Shown here: in pieces, positions 18,181-26,331 of the stretch
How the letters are laid out: each line of letters begins with the position of its first letter
How positions within the stretch are numbered: position 1 is the first letter of the stretch
Source of the DNA: Coptodactyla brooksi
Lineage: Eukaryota > Arthropoda > Insecta > Coleoptera > Scarabaeidae
DNA length: 26,331 bases
Assembly (NCBI GenBank): GCA_033557675.1
Contig: JAWQRM010000218.1
Location: forward strand, 1 to 26,331
Direction of reading: 5' to 3'
Notes under the pieces: model-generated
Databases searched by the model: none
Told to the model about the DNA's origin: nothing
Seen by the model: only the letters and a program-made list of their open reading frames with translations
Position numbers and translations under genes: made by a program

Positions 18181-18223
18181 CCCCCATCGCTTCTGATGAT
18201 GCCGATATCAGAGGCGATGGGGG
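18181..18223. repeat. Foldback of a hammerhead 5' half
   Basis: CCCCCATCGCTTCTGAT and ATCAGAGGCGATGGGGG are 17-bp arms with one mismatch. The left arm runs on into CTGATGATGCCGA, the hammerhead core start and first half of stem II, then jumps into the inverted arm. The GAAA half is missing, so it is a truncated relic of the same family. Confidence 0.55.
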
Positions 18224-18439
18224 CGAGGGAAACTTTGAAATGTTAGACGGGAACTAAAAAAGAAAAAAAACCTCTGTTGGGCATTATAATAATGCTTGGT
18301 TTCACTTAAGACCCTGGAAGTGAACAATCTCCACGGTACACTTGGCACGGTACACATGTGTAGTATGAGGTAGAATGAGGTGAAGAAACCTTCGAAACAT
18401 ATTCATCATTTGCATCCGAAGCGTGGCGATGTTGCAAAG

Positions 18440-19580
18440 CTACTGGATTATTTTGAAATTTACACGACCAATGGAAAATTCACAAAAGTGAAATGAAGAA
18501 GATGCCAACCAGGGACAGTCTTTGCTTCAGGCGTCTTATTTAGTTGTCCTTGAAGTATTTAAAGCGAAGAAACCGTTTACTATTAGTGAGGAGTTAGTGA
18601 AGCCTTGCATCTTGGCTGTTGCTTTGAAAATGCTGACGTTACCGATATTGAAGGGTACGTTGTAGAGGGGATAAAGAAATCCACATATTTTGCGGTTCAA
18701 CTTGAATCAATTGATGTGAACAGCCATGCTATTCTACTTTGCTTCGTGAGGTATAGTGGAGTTGAAGGTATACTGGAGTTGAGTATTTGGAGAGGAACTC
18801 CTGTGTTGCCTTGAGCTACCTGAACATACCACCAGCTCACAGATATTGTTTACTCTTGATGAGCATATACAAACGCGGAGCTCGAACTGGAGGATGTGTA
18901 TTGGAAAGTGTGAAGACGGTGCTGCAAATACGACTGGATATGGCTCAGGTATGCTTGTGTTCTTTCATGCTCTATTACATTGAGAGAAAAACTAAAGCAG
19001 GGTTTGAAGGAGCGAAACCAGCCCCTATTACAGTCTTTACAGTCAGTTAAATGAGAAATTGTTGTCTGAACTTGCATATATGGCGGACATATTTAGTCTT
19101 CTTAGTGAACTTAACCTCTCTCCACGGATTTTCCACAGATGTGTTTACGCTCAGAAACAAGATGGATGCATTTAAAAAGAAATTGTCTTTTGGCGATAGT
19201 TAGCAAAACAGAAATGTTTCCACGTTTGGAGAAATTTTCATCTGCTGCTAATTAATTTTCGTGTTAATTAATTAGAAAGGTAATTAATTAAAATTTTAAA
19301 AGTTGTTTTTAATTAATTACTTTTCATTAATTAAAAGCTATTAATTGATTTAAATTATTTAAAAACTTTAATCACTTTACATTAAGAATCTCTTTATGGA
19401 AAACATAAACATAAATTACATTGACTTAGTTTTGCAAAGTTGCATAGCCATTAAATTACTATCAGTCTTTTTGAATAGCTACTCATGTGAGAAGAGTGTT
19501 TCGACCATGTCAATAATAAAAATGAATCTGAGAAACCGATTGAACGTTCGTCCATGGTTTATCTCTCCGAAATATCACTG
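18440..19580 (+). pseudogene. hAT transposase pseudogene 2 (ZBED/GTF2IRD2-like)
   Basis: Plus-strand fragments run in family order. First is VVLEVFKAKKPFTISEELVKPCIL (about 18547-18617). Then YFAVQLESIDVNSHAILLCFVRYSG, where the usual DESTD has become ESIDV, then LDEHIQT and CIGKCEDGAANTTGY with the second Asp region. Next MADIFSLLSELNLS and TLRNKMDAFKKKLSF (19080-19190), and finally NSYSCEKSVSTMSIIKMNLRNRLNV (19465-19550), the C-terminal dimerisation block. Frameshifts separate most of them, the segment between the second Asp and MADIF is deleted, and an AT-rich array splits the C-terminus. The BED finger and both TIRs were not found. It is distinct from the hAT copy at 235. Confidence 0.75.
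19249..19370. repeat. TTAATTAA-rich array inside the hAT pseudogene
   Basis: Some ten copies of TAATTAAT or close variants occur in about 120 bp, several palindromic. They interrupt the C-terminal coding order of the hAT remnant. This may be local expansion or an inserted element. Confidence 0.5.
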
Positions 19581-19869
19581 ATGCTACTGTTATCAGCTAT
19601 TCCAGCAAACACACGACAGCAAGTTTTGCACCTTTTTTTAAGCCAAAAATTACTTTCATAAAGTGCGATAAGTTCGTTTTATTACTAATTAATTTATTGA
19701 TCAATTTTGAATTATTTCAAGAAACAATATTCTCTTTCATGTTATATTTTTGTTTATATTCACAATAGAACTGTTATTTGTATGTTCTTTGACCTTTTAT
19801 ACTATAAGATTTAAAAAAATAAACATGATTAACTGTTTTAATTCCAGAGTGAGCGACCCGCAAAATATT

Positions 19870-20170
19870 TCTCCTATTTTTGCAAATAGTAAGAAAGTTT
19901 TCAGTACGTCCAAGGTAGTCATAAACCATTATTTTAGGTACGCCAAGTTCATTAACAAGATCTCGAACCGCTGTGCGTCTGTGATCAGCTTTAGCTAATG
20001 CTTTCAATACCCCGGCATCAATAGCAGAAGGGAATCCGCCACTGTGTTCATCTTCAAAGCTCTCATTTGCGCTATGTAATATTTAGAATCAATGTCGAAC
20101 TGGACGTTCACTGTGCTTAAGCAAATGCTTGGTAAATATTTCAAGTGATCACCGATGCTTTACGCTCCAT
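19870..20170 (-). pseudogene. Mariner N-terminal helix-turn-helix fragment
   Basis: The minus strand reads ESFEDEHSGGFPSAIDAGVL, then LAKADHRRTAVRDLVNELGV and GRTENF. This is the mariner/SETMAR-type pattern where an SLED..RSGRP linker is followed by the second helix-turn-helix (D...T..LA..LGV). MERK at 20170 may be the original start, but the frame between it and the linker is broken. No catalytic domain follows. It abuts the deleted mariner copy B at 20315, but the order on the minus strand is wrong for one element, so it is likely a separate relic. Confidence 0.65.
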
Positions 20171-20314
20171 TTTGAAGTCGAATAACAAATTCTATCGAAT
20201 TTGTATGCCTTTCGAATTTGCATAATAGTAAACAACTGTGTTTTATAAAAAAAACTAAATCTATAAAGTATGTATACCTTCTTGAAATAAATATTTTAAA
20301 ATACCTGACATATA

Positions 20315-20617
20315 AGGTGCATTCAATAAATAACGAGCCACGGCCACCTGTGACAACAGCAGTTCTAATACATGAAAAATACATGAAAATCGCAGGGAGA
20401 CATGTTAGGACTGTAGGGGGAATGGTTTAGGACCCCCCACTTAAAGTTTACTAGCTGATCTTTGGCGGCATTTGCTGTATGGAGACTTGCCACAACCCAA
20501 TACACATACGTCCTCTTGCGTCAATAACGCGTATAGAATAGTTTCTACATATTGTTGGCAGTTTTCCCTCACAGTACTGCTAAAGTTTTAAAGGCTCGTT
20601 ATTTATTGAATGAACCT
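20315..20617 (-). mobile_element. Internally deleted mariner copy B
   Basis: The ends are AGGTGCATTCAATAAATAAC and GTTATTTATTGAATGAACCT. TA at 20313-20314 marks the left target site; the right side reads TT, probably a mutated TA. At 303 bp it is shorter than copy A. Its minus strand retains MSPCDFHVF with the third catalytic Asp context, but not the C-terminus kept in copy A. Confidence 0.88.
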
Positions 20618-21086
20618 TTCAGTTAGCGCGGCTACAATGATTTCACTCATCTTTGGATACTTATTGCAAACACTAGAAAGTGATTGCAAAATAAGCATTA
20701 TGAAGTATTATTGTTTGCAAAATGAAATGTAATACAAAGACAATACAAACGAGGATTTATTTCTTAAAAAATTGCATATTTTGAAAAATATATTCTGAAA
20801 CTAATACTTTTTTATCATTATATTAACATTGATTTCATTATATTGCTTGTACGATTCTTCTAGATATTTCCTATAATTAGTACCATGCATAGTTCCATGC
20901 TATATAGCAGCATATCAAGATTATTACTATTTCAATGCTGCGCTTGTACATTTATGTCAAGTAAATAAAGCTTTCAGTAATTTGTGTCTGATAATATATG
21001 ATGTTTCTTTGAAATTTAGAATTAAGTAGTGATTGCGCGGAAGTAGGAAGTCATGAAAAATATTAGTTTTTATAATATTTGTCTTA

Positions 21087-21121
<35 letters not shown>

Positions 21122-21136
21122 TTATATAATAGAATA
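20618..21136. other. AT-rich sequence without a gene, with (AT)n microsatellite
   Basis: No coding signal. An (AT)n run occupies 21091-21117 just left of the Tigger-like element. Confidence 0.6.
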
Positions 21137-21352
21137 GGGAACATTTCTCGAAACCGGACAAATTTTCTATACACAAGTGTTTTTGTTTTGTTTTGTTCGT
21201 TTTTAGTGCAAATCACTATTCAATAAGTGGACGTTCTAATGGACGGACGTGTGTACACTATATTTGTATACATTTCGAACAAAACATCTCTCATAAGCGG
21301 ACACAAAACACTTTCTAAGTATATAATACCCAAAAAAACAATCGTAATAAAA

Positions 21353-21530
21353 CCGGTTTTCCCCTTTTTACATAGTCGTATGCTCAATGTGTGTCAGGAA
21401 TCACAATGAATTCGGTGATTCCCCTTTTTATACACTCTTCTGTGTAGTGTGCATCACAAATCGCAGTTAACGCGGTGATTTCCCTTTTTACGGGCTATTA
21501 GTATGCTCAGTGTACGTGTTGTTCACTTTG
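21353..21530 (+). repeat. 60-bp tandem repeat, about 2.7 units
   Basis: The CCCCTTTTTA block recurs at 21361, 21421 and 21481 (the last as TCCCTTTTTA), exactly 60 bp apart. Each of the first two units ends in CGGTGATT, and internal similarity includes TATGCTCA.TGT. It lies in the 5' untranslated part of the Tigger-like element and may be subterminal binding sites or a promoter array. Confidence 0.75.
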
Positions 21531-21596
21531 CCTTTGCTGTTTTTACTCCTTTGGAACCAGGCACAGCTTGTATCTCGTAGCGATACGTATATTAGA

Positions 21597-23035
21597 ATGG
21601 CATCGCGAAAAATATACTTTCGTTGAACAAAAAAATTGAAATAATCAACGCGTTGGGGAAAGAAAAGTTGTCAGTTCATGAACTAGCGAAAAGGTAAGGT
21701 ATTTTATTTAGGAATAATAAACAATTTTTCACATTTGTAAATATTTTCGCAGAGGTTCAATATTGAGAAAACAGGCTGCAGAGATTTAAAAAAATAAAGA
21801 AAATATTTGCCGCAAATGTACCTGAAGGTTCTTACATAGATAAAATGTACTTTGATTGGTTTACAAAAGCTAGAAGCCAGAAGATTCCCATTCCTGTACC
21901 GATAGTAAAGGCTAAGGCAAGAGATATGGCTCAGCAAATGGGGTACTCTGCATTTTTCGCGTCCAATGGATGGCTGCAAAAATGACTTAGAAGATATAAC
22001 ATTACTTCCAAATTTATAGCTGACGAAGCTTCAGATGTAAGTCAGGCAGACGTCGACCAATACAAAGCAAAGCTTCCATTGCTTGGGTATCCATCAGAGG
22101 ATATTCACAATGCTGATGAAAGTGGGATATTCTTCCGTGCTTTACCTAATAAAACTTTCGCCTTGAAATCTGACATATGCATCGGTGGGAAGCTGTCGAA
22201 GGAAAGACTCACTGTTTTGTTGTGTGTAAACATGGCAGAGAGGAAAGAGATGTTGTTAGTTATTGGTAAAGCTGCTCGTCCTCGAGCATTCAAAGATCTT
22301 TTAATTAAACACCTACCAGGAAATCCAACAGAAAGGCATCGATAATGCGAGATATCATGTGTGAATGGTTGCAGCAATTTGATAAGAAAATGAAATCACC
22401 GAAGGGAAAGTTCTTTTATTCTTGGATAATGTAGCACCTCATCCTAGAGATTTCAATTTAACGTAAGTCAATATACTTTTCTTACCTGCAAGTACAACTG
22501 CAGTGTATCAACCCTTGGATCAGGGCATAATCCAATATTTCAAGGTTCATTATAGAGGCTTTATTTTTAAGCACATATTATAAAAAATGGATGCAGCTAA
22601 TTCAGCTGCATCCGTTCTTCATTAAATTTTCGTGGGATAGCGTTGAACCAGCGACTATTAAAAATTGTTTTTGTAAAGCAGCATCCGTAAGAGATAACTG
22701 CATCCTTCCAAAGTTTGATGCCAAGGATGAATTACCATTGTCAACACTTTTAAAGCTCCAAAACGGGTTCGCTGAATTAAGTAATAAAAATTTTGAAGAA
22801 TTTTTAAATATCGGCAAAAATGGCACTATGGAAGGATTCAGAAGACGAAGAGGACGAAATTAATGACCAAGCCGTTGATTTGATAAAATCATATGATGAA
22901 GCACTGAAGCAAATTGCCCGGTTGGAACGTTTTGCAAGAGATAGCTTTATAGCATTTCAACATTTGAAAAAATTGGAAAGTCATTTTAAAAATCATCAGT
23001 TGAAACGGAAACAAACCAAGTTTCAAATGACGTAA
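21597..23035 (+). pseudogene. Tigger/Jerky-like transposase pseudogene
   Basis: MASRK at 21597 opens it. A shift leads to LSLNKKIEIINALGKEKLSV, the psq-type helix-turn-helix. Across an intron-like gap the frame continues as RFNIEKTGCRDLKK. Next is YFDWFTKARSQKIPIPVPIV...ASNGWLQK, a CENP-B-type DNA-binding domain. Then HNADESGIFFRALPNKTF with the first Asp, GGKLSKERLTVLLCVNM, LLFLDNVAPHP with the second Asp (about 22420) and YQPLDQGIIQYFK with the third. The C-terminus holds ATIKNCFCKAA and a charged helix ending at the stop 23033-23035. All three acidic residues are present, but several frameshifts, an in-frame stop after WLQK and small deletions make it dead. Confidence 0.85.
21694..21754 (+). 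other. Intron-like 61-nt segment in the Tigger-like transposase
   Basis: The donor AAAG|GTAAGG and the acceptor TTTTCGCAGAG| bound an AT-rich 61-nt stretch. Removing it joins HELAK to RFNIEKTG in frame, as expected for the helix-turn-helix of this family. The acceptor that keeps frame is the second AG (21753-21754); the nearby CAG would shift frame. Confidence 0.6.
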
Positions 23036-23086
23036 ATTAATAAATTTCTTGAACTCATGTAGATTTATTTTTAAACTTTCAATAAA

Positions 23087-24279
23087 CATAGTATGAGAAT
23101 AAAATCTCGTACCATGGGATTTTTAAGCCGCGCCCGCAATTCGTAGTGGGGGGCCAGCCTCTGTTTTGTTGAACGGTTAGCGGCAGTCGCGTTTGGTACG
23201 TCTATGGTACTGCATCGTACTAGCTAGGGTTCGTTTACTTACGTAAAACGGTGTACACTTTTTAAATGCTATTGGCATTAAATGTTGATTGCACAAAAGG
23301 AACATAAATCTATTCTTATAAAAGAAAAACAAAAAAATATTCTAAAATAAAATAAATTCTTAAAAGCCCATTTTAACATAAAAAGGAACACTAAATTAAA
23401 AAAATTACGATAGGGGCTGAAATGGGCCGCACTGAGATGCCAAACAGTAACCTAATCTCTCATAGAAATTCCTTCTAATATTAGAAAGCATTGCAGGTGT
23501 GAGAGGGTTAGCTGTTTCTGTTATTTCAGCTTTCAGGTCATCCAGAATTTTTGTTCGTTCGTGGCCGTACACGGCCTGTTTCAATAAGGTCCACAAAAAA
23601 CGTTATTTGGCCATTTAATACCCCCTTTCCCACTCATAATTCGATTAGGAAATGCATTTGTTAAAAATTCTTTAACTATAGCCGCATTATGTGCTGGGCA
23701 GCCGTCTTGCTGCCCAAACGCCATCCAGGTCCATTCTGGGAATGTCGCGGATAGCATATCGTGTATCTAACAATTGTACGTATTTCCGGGAAGTTAAGAT
23801 CCCATCGGTAAAAAAAAGGGCCTATGAAATGTTCACCAAGAATTTCAGTCCATATATTCAGTTTGTGCGGATATTGAGTACGAACAGGAAAACTTTGATG
23901 CAAATTTTCCCGAGACCAATAACGAACAACAGCAGGATTGTGTTTTCCATGCAATGGGAAAGTAGATTCATCGGTGAAAACAATATTTTGAATAAAGTTT
24001 TCATCCTCATTTGCCTTTTCCATTACTCGCTCACAAAATTCCATCCTTCGACTACTATTCTCGGGTAAAATCTCTTGAATCTTACCGACTTTATAGCTCT
24101 TGTAGTCGTACTTGCGCAAAATACTCCGTACAGTTTTACCGTCCACTTCCTATTCCCCGCTAATACGTTTGGTTGATTTTGTGTTGTCTGAAAATGAGTC
24201 CCGTGAATACGCGAGAAAAGAGCGTCTTCAATCGCTTGCAGACGCTTCTTGGCAGACCTGCCACCGTAATACCTCCTAT
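23087..24279 (-). mobile_element. Mariner/Tc1-type transposon, copy 2, nested
   Basis: The left end shares TTTTTAAGCCGCGCCCGCAA and the following TCGTAGTGGGGGG stretch with the left TIR of copy 1 (4596-4680). The outermost 20 bp have diverged. The transposase remnant lies in the same orientation. The right end breaks at an (AT)n run at 24282-24301 before the N-terminus and the right TIR, so this copy is 5'-truncated with respect to its gene. It sits between the Tigger-like stop codon and the Tigger-like right end, so it inserted into that element. Confidence 0.85.
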
Positions 24280-24283
24280 TCAT
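23405..24283 (-). pseudogene. Mariner-like transposase pseudogene, copy 2
   Basis: The minus strand starts inside the helix-turn-helix region (RRYYGGRSAKKRL). Then follow KTVRSILRKYDYKSYKVGKI and FTDESTFPLHGKHNPAVVRY with the first Asp. LNIWTEILGEHFIGPFF is followed, after a shift, by FGQQDGCPAHNAAIVKEFL with the second Asp. After GGIKWP there is a deletion that removes the TRSPDL motif with the third Asp, which copy 1 still has. The C-terminal VYGHERTKILDDLKAEITET region continues to 23405. It is dead through truncation, frameshifts and that deletion. Confidence 0.85.
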
Positions 24284-24301
24284 ATATATATATATATATA
24301 A
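24282..24301. repeat. (AT)n microsatellite at the broken end of mariner copy 2
   Basis: A pure AT dinucleotide run exactly where homology to mariner copy 1 ends. Confidence 0.85.
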
Positions 24302-24528
24302 ATATGAATTTGTAATAAGAGCTATGGAATGAAATTGCTATAAAAGCTATTTATATAACTGAATTTGCGGAAATACTGTTTTTGTTCATGACCTTAAAAA
24401 TTTACGTCAAATAAAGAATTTGTGTCGAACTACCCCATAAGTGGATATCTCCCATAGCCAGACGAAAGTACTGGGACAATGAGTATCCGCTTATGAGAGC
24501 TTTCACTGTATACATATTAGTGTATCTA

Positions 24529-24576
24529 ACATACCATACATATGTATAAAACATACTATACATATGTATGGTATGT
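24529..24576. repeat. Perfect 20-bp palindrome with 8-nt loop
   Basis: ACATACCATACATATGTATA and TATACATATGTATGGTATGT are exact inverted copies separated by AAACATAC. It lies 20 bp outside the right end of the Tigger-like element. Confidence 0.8.
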
Positions 24577-25484
24577 CACATGATTAGCCATTGTATTAGG
24601 CTGTTGTTTCCATGTATGTATTATTAATATGTACATTACGTTCGGTAAATATTTAATCTCTTCGAAGGTTTATTGTATATGGGACGTCAGTAATTTGGAA
24701 GGGTTCTCAATTTAGACCTCAAACGATTCAAAGTGTGGAAGACGGATGACGCTTAATGGACGTCTGTGACCTGTGATTTGCCGTCAATCATTTCACTGTG
24801 AGACTCGCGACCACAAGGACGATTAAGTAAAAAAGAAATAACTGGGCTTACGGCAAGAGAAGCATCCTATAGCATCTGATGACCTCGCAGGACGACCAAA
24901 AAAGGTCATTTTATTACTCAATAATGGGCTTAGGCTATGATACGGTAAATGACAGGGTAGACGCGCAATTTGCTCAACCCAGACGAGGATGTCCCTATGC
25001 AATTTCCCGATTTTAATTTGCCGCGTTACGAAGGGACGCTAGTGCACTTTTCGTGTAAACGTGTGATTTGTGAAATTGGACGCGCAGAGGACTACAGTTA
25101 TGCATCGTTACTCGAAATTAGTCCCGGTCCTCCGGACCATCATCGTCTTAGACGGGTGCGGGGGTGACGCGGTAAGTCGTCTACCCGACCTGGTTGATGG
25201 GTTAAGTATGGGAGACGATCATTTTAATAGATAATTTGAGAACAAGCTGCCAGTTTTATTGGTCATAAATGCCGTATAAATTGGAACCGAACGGAACCCA
25301 TTTTAATTGAAATCCCCTTCTTTCTGAAGAATATGAGTTCTTATGTCGGGCGCCGATTGACGGTAATTAGAGTTTATCGATTTTAAATTAGGAACTGAAA
25401 CGCTGAGGGCCTTATCAGAAATCGACGTCTACAAAAGCACAAAGCTGCGTATTTTTAAATATGAGCTTATTATGTCTTAGTATA
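24577..25484. other. Mixed-composition sequence with a GC-richer part, no recognised gene
   Basis: 24690-25210 is GC-richer with many CG dinucleotides. A 65-codon plus-strand frame (24970-25167) has no known motif. As at 11920 and 17480, it could be conserved non-coding DNA; there is no direct evidence. Confidence 0.35.
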
Positions 25485-25573
25485 TTGTAGATTTTAGTAG
25501 GAAAAATATACCCTTCTGGTTTAATGTTAAATGTTAAACCAGAAGAGTATATTTTTCCTACTAAAATCTACAA
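25485..25573. repeat. Near-perfect 40-bp-arm hairpin
   Basis: The arms 25485-25524 and 25534-25573 match at 39 of 40 positions around the loop TGTTAAATG. The outer end TTGTAGATTTTAGTAGG has no target duplication I can identify. The size suits a very short MITE or a transcribed long hairpin. Such low divergence between arms suggests either recent origin or gene conversion. Confidence 0.88.
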
Positions 25574-26091
25574 TTCACCCTAGTTATAAGAGGAACCTAA
25601 ACAAATATCTTAGCATAGTTTTGGTAGCGCCTTTCTTGTTTTTCCTGCAAATAATTAAAATTATCGACTATTAGCGAAGTAGCGTTCTGCATCGCAAACA
25701 ATGTCTTTATGTGACGTTTCGTTTTATTAACTTTAGTACATCAGAGTTTGATTGTGTTAACGTCGGTTTGGATTTTTTATTCTATATGTTGATAGACAGT
25801 TGCATTTCAAATACATAAAATGTTCAAAACTGCTGAATTTGGAACAGCAGTTTATATACAAGTTGTGGGTACTTTGTCGGATTTCACTTCAGTTAAAATA
25901 ATACGTGTACCTCCCAAATTAGTAACTTCTTAGATACCGTACATCTAATCTTCTCACCACTACACCAAAATTGGAAAATGCATGCTCGTTTCACACACCA
26001 AGGTATCATTTCTTCTTTGTTGAAGATTTGTTGGCCCTTATTCAGTTGGGATGCATCAATGCCCCCCATCTAGCACCTTCCAAACTATCTA
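25574..26091. other. Sequence without a recognisable gene
   Basis: Nothing coding supported. A 9-bp hairpin AAACTGCTG/CAGCAGTTT lies at 25827-25853. Confidence 0.5.
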
Positions 26092-26331
26092 AAGGGTGGG
26101 CAAATTTGAGGTTAGAAAGTAAATTGGCTTAAAAACACACTTTTTTTTTGACAAATTCAGTTTTATTGATACCAATGTAAAGTAAAAATATGGGAATTAA
26201 TAATGGAATATGATGTCGGGCATATGATGTCGTCTCTTTTCACAAAATTTTGAACCACATTTTGCAACAAAGCTTCGCTTATCTCGTCAATGCAGCGCCG
26301 AATTTCATCTTTCAGAGCGTCAGTTGTTTAT
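26092..26331 (-). mobile_element. Mariner-type element, 3' part, continuing past the window
   Basis: A possible terminus AAGGGTGGGCAAATTTGAGG starts at 26092 after TA (26090-26091). It is followed inward by a short untranslated stretch and then the stop codon of a minus-strand transposase. The partner TIR would lie beyond 26331, so the boundary is tentative. Confidence 0.5.
26197..26331 (-). pseudogene. Mariner-like transposase C-terminus, partial
   Basis: The minus strand reads TTDALKDEIRRCIDEISEAL then LQNVVQNFVKR, and after a one-frame shift HHMPDIIFHY and a stop at 26197-26199. This is the C-terminal pattern of DUF4817-type mariner transposases (helical segment, RGGH(L/M)PDI.FH, stop). 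There is also an in-frame stop near 26329. It is a third mariner family, different from those at 4596 and 12735. Confidence 0.65.

Larger units (their letters stand above)
21137..24508 (+). mobile_element. Tigger/pogo-type transposon with a nested mariner
   Basis: The right end, read inward on the minus strand, is CAGTGAAAGCTCTCATAAGC, typical of Tigger/Jerky-like termini, with TA at 24509-24510. The left end at 21137 (GGGAACATTTCTCGAAACCG) is a degraded inverted counterpart preceded by TA at 21135-21136. Internal ATAAGTGGAC and CTCATAAGCGGAC motifs near the left end and ATAAGTGGAT near the right end are subterminal repeats. Removing the nested mariner (about 23087-24279) leaves roughly 2.2 kb, a normal size for this group. 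Confidence 0.75.

Noticed and set aside
24970..25167. 65-codon frame starting MLNPDEDVPMQFPDF
   Set aside because: No family recognised and no codon-usage support; it could be chance in GC-richer DNA.
1..26331. CRISPR array, bacterial operon or phage
   Set aside because: No regularly spaced identical repeats with unique spacers, no ribosome binding sites or compact genes; all coding remnants are eukaryotic transposases.
1..26331. Penelope reverse transcriptase or GIY-YIG endonuclease to accompany the hammerhead-like motifs
   Set aside because: Looked for on both strands; no supporting motif found, so the Penelope link remains an inference.

Overview
This is eukaryotic, almost certainly arthropod and most likely insect, nuclear DNA. 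It is AT-rich and has no operons, ribosome binding sites or dense coding. It is packed with broken copies of transposon families typical of insect genomes: mariner/Tc1, Tigger/pogo, hAT and a LINE tail. I find no intact host gene and no intact transposase. I cannot name the species.

Layout. 1-235: a tRNA-like sequence on the minus strand with a T-run terminator. 235 to about 2340: a hAT (Charlie/ZBED-like) element with a recognisable left end and a decayed transposase, containing a 150-bp foldback MITE at 511-660. About 2983-3190: a LINE tail fragment. 3678-3990: a terminal fragment with a hammerhead-ribozyme-like motif. 4596-6000: a complete mariner-like element with long terminal inverted repeats (TIRs), TA target duplications and a dead minus-strand transposase. 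6171-6620: a GC-richer island. 7383-7550: a foldback holding two opposed hammerhead-like motifs. 7600-9715: a long-TIR element with a CENP-B/DDE-type transposase remnant. 9716-12734: mostly AT-rich sequence with no gene, plus a CpG-rich island at 11920-12310. 12735-13699: a classical mariner transposase pseudogene. 14281-14997: two further hammerhead-bearing terminal fragments, the second a large nested palindrome.

15163-15659 and 20315-20617 are two oppositely oriented internally deleted copies of one mariner family. 16556-17090 is an unclassified repeat. 17480-17930 is a GC-rich island with a TATA-box sequence. 18181-18223 is a partial hammerhead foldback. 18440-19580 is a second hAT pseudogene interrupted by a TTAATTAA-rich array. 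19870-20170 is a mariner helix-turn-helix fragment. 21137-24508 is a Tigger/pogo element with a 61-nt intron-like gap and a nested second copy of the 4596-6000 mariner family. 25485-25573 is a near-perfect 40-bp hairpin. 26092-26331 is the tail of another mariner that leaves the window.

The most interesting signal is the recurrent hammerhead-like motif (CTGANGA, stem II, GAAA, short stem III, NUH, with GCTC/GAGC as stem I where preserved). It occurs at about five loci, three of them arranged as inverted pairs. Hammerhead motifs are known in Penelope-like retroelement terminal repeats, so I infer that origin, although no Penelope reverse transcriptase is visible. The rest is best read as a layered transposon graveyard: elements inserted into elements, each decayed by stops, frameshifts and deletions.
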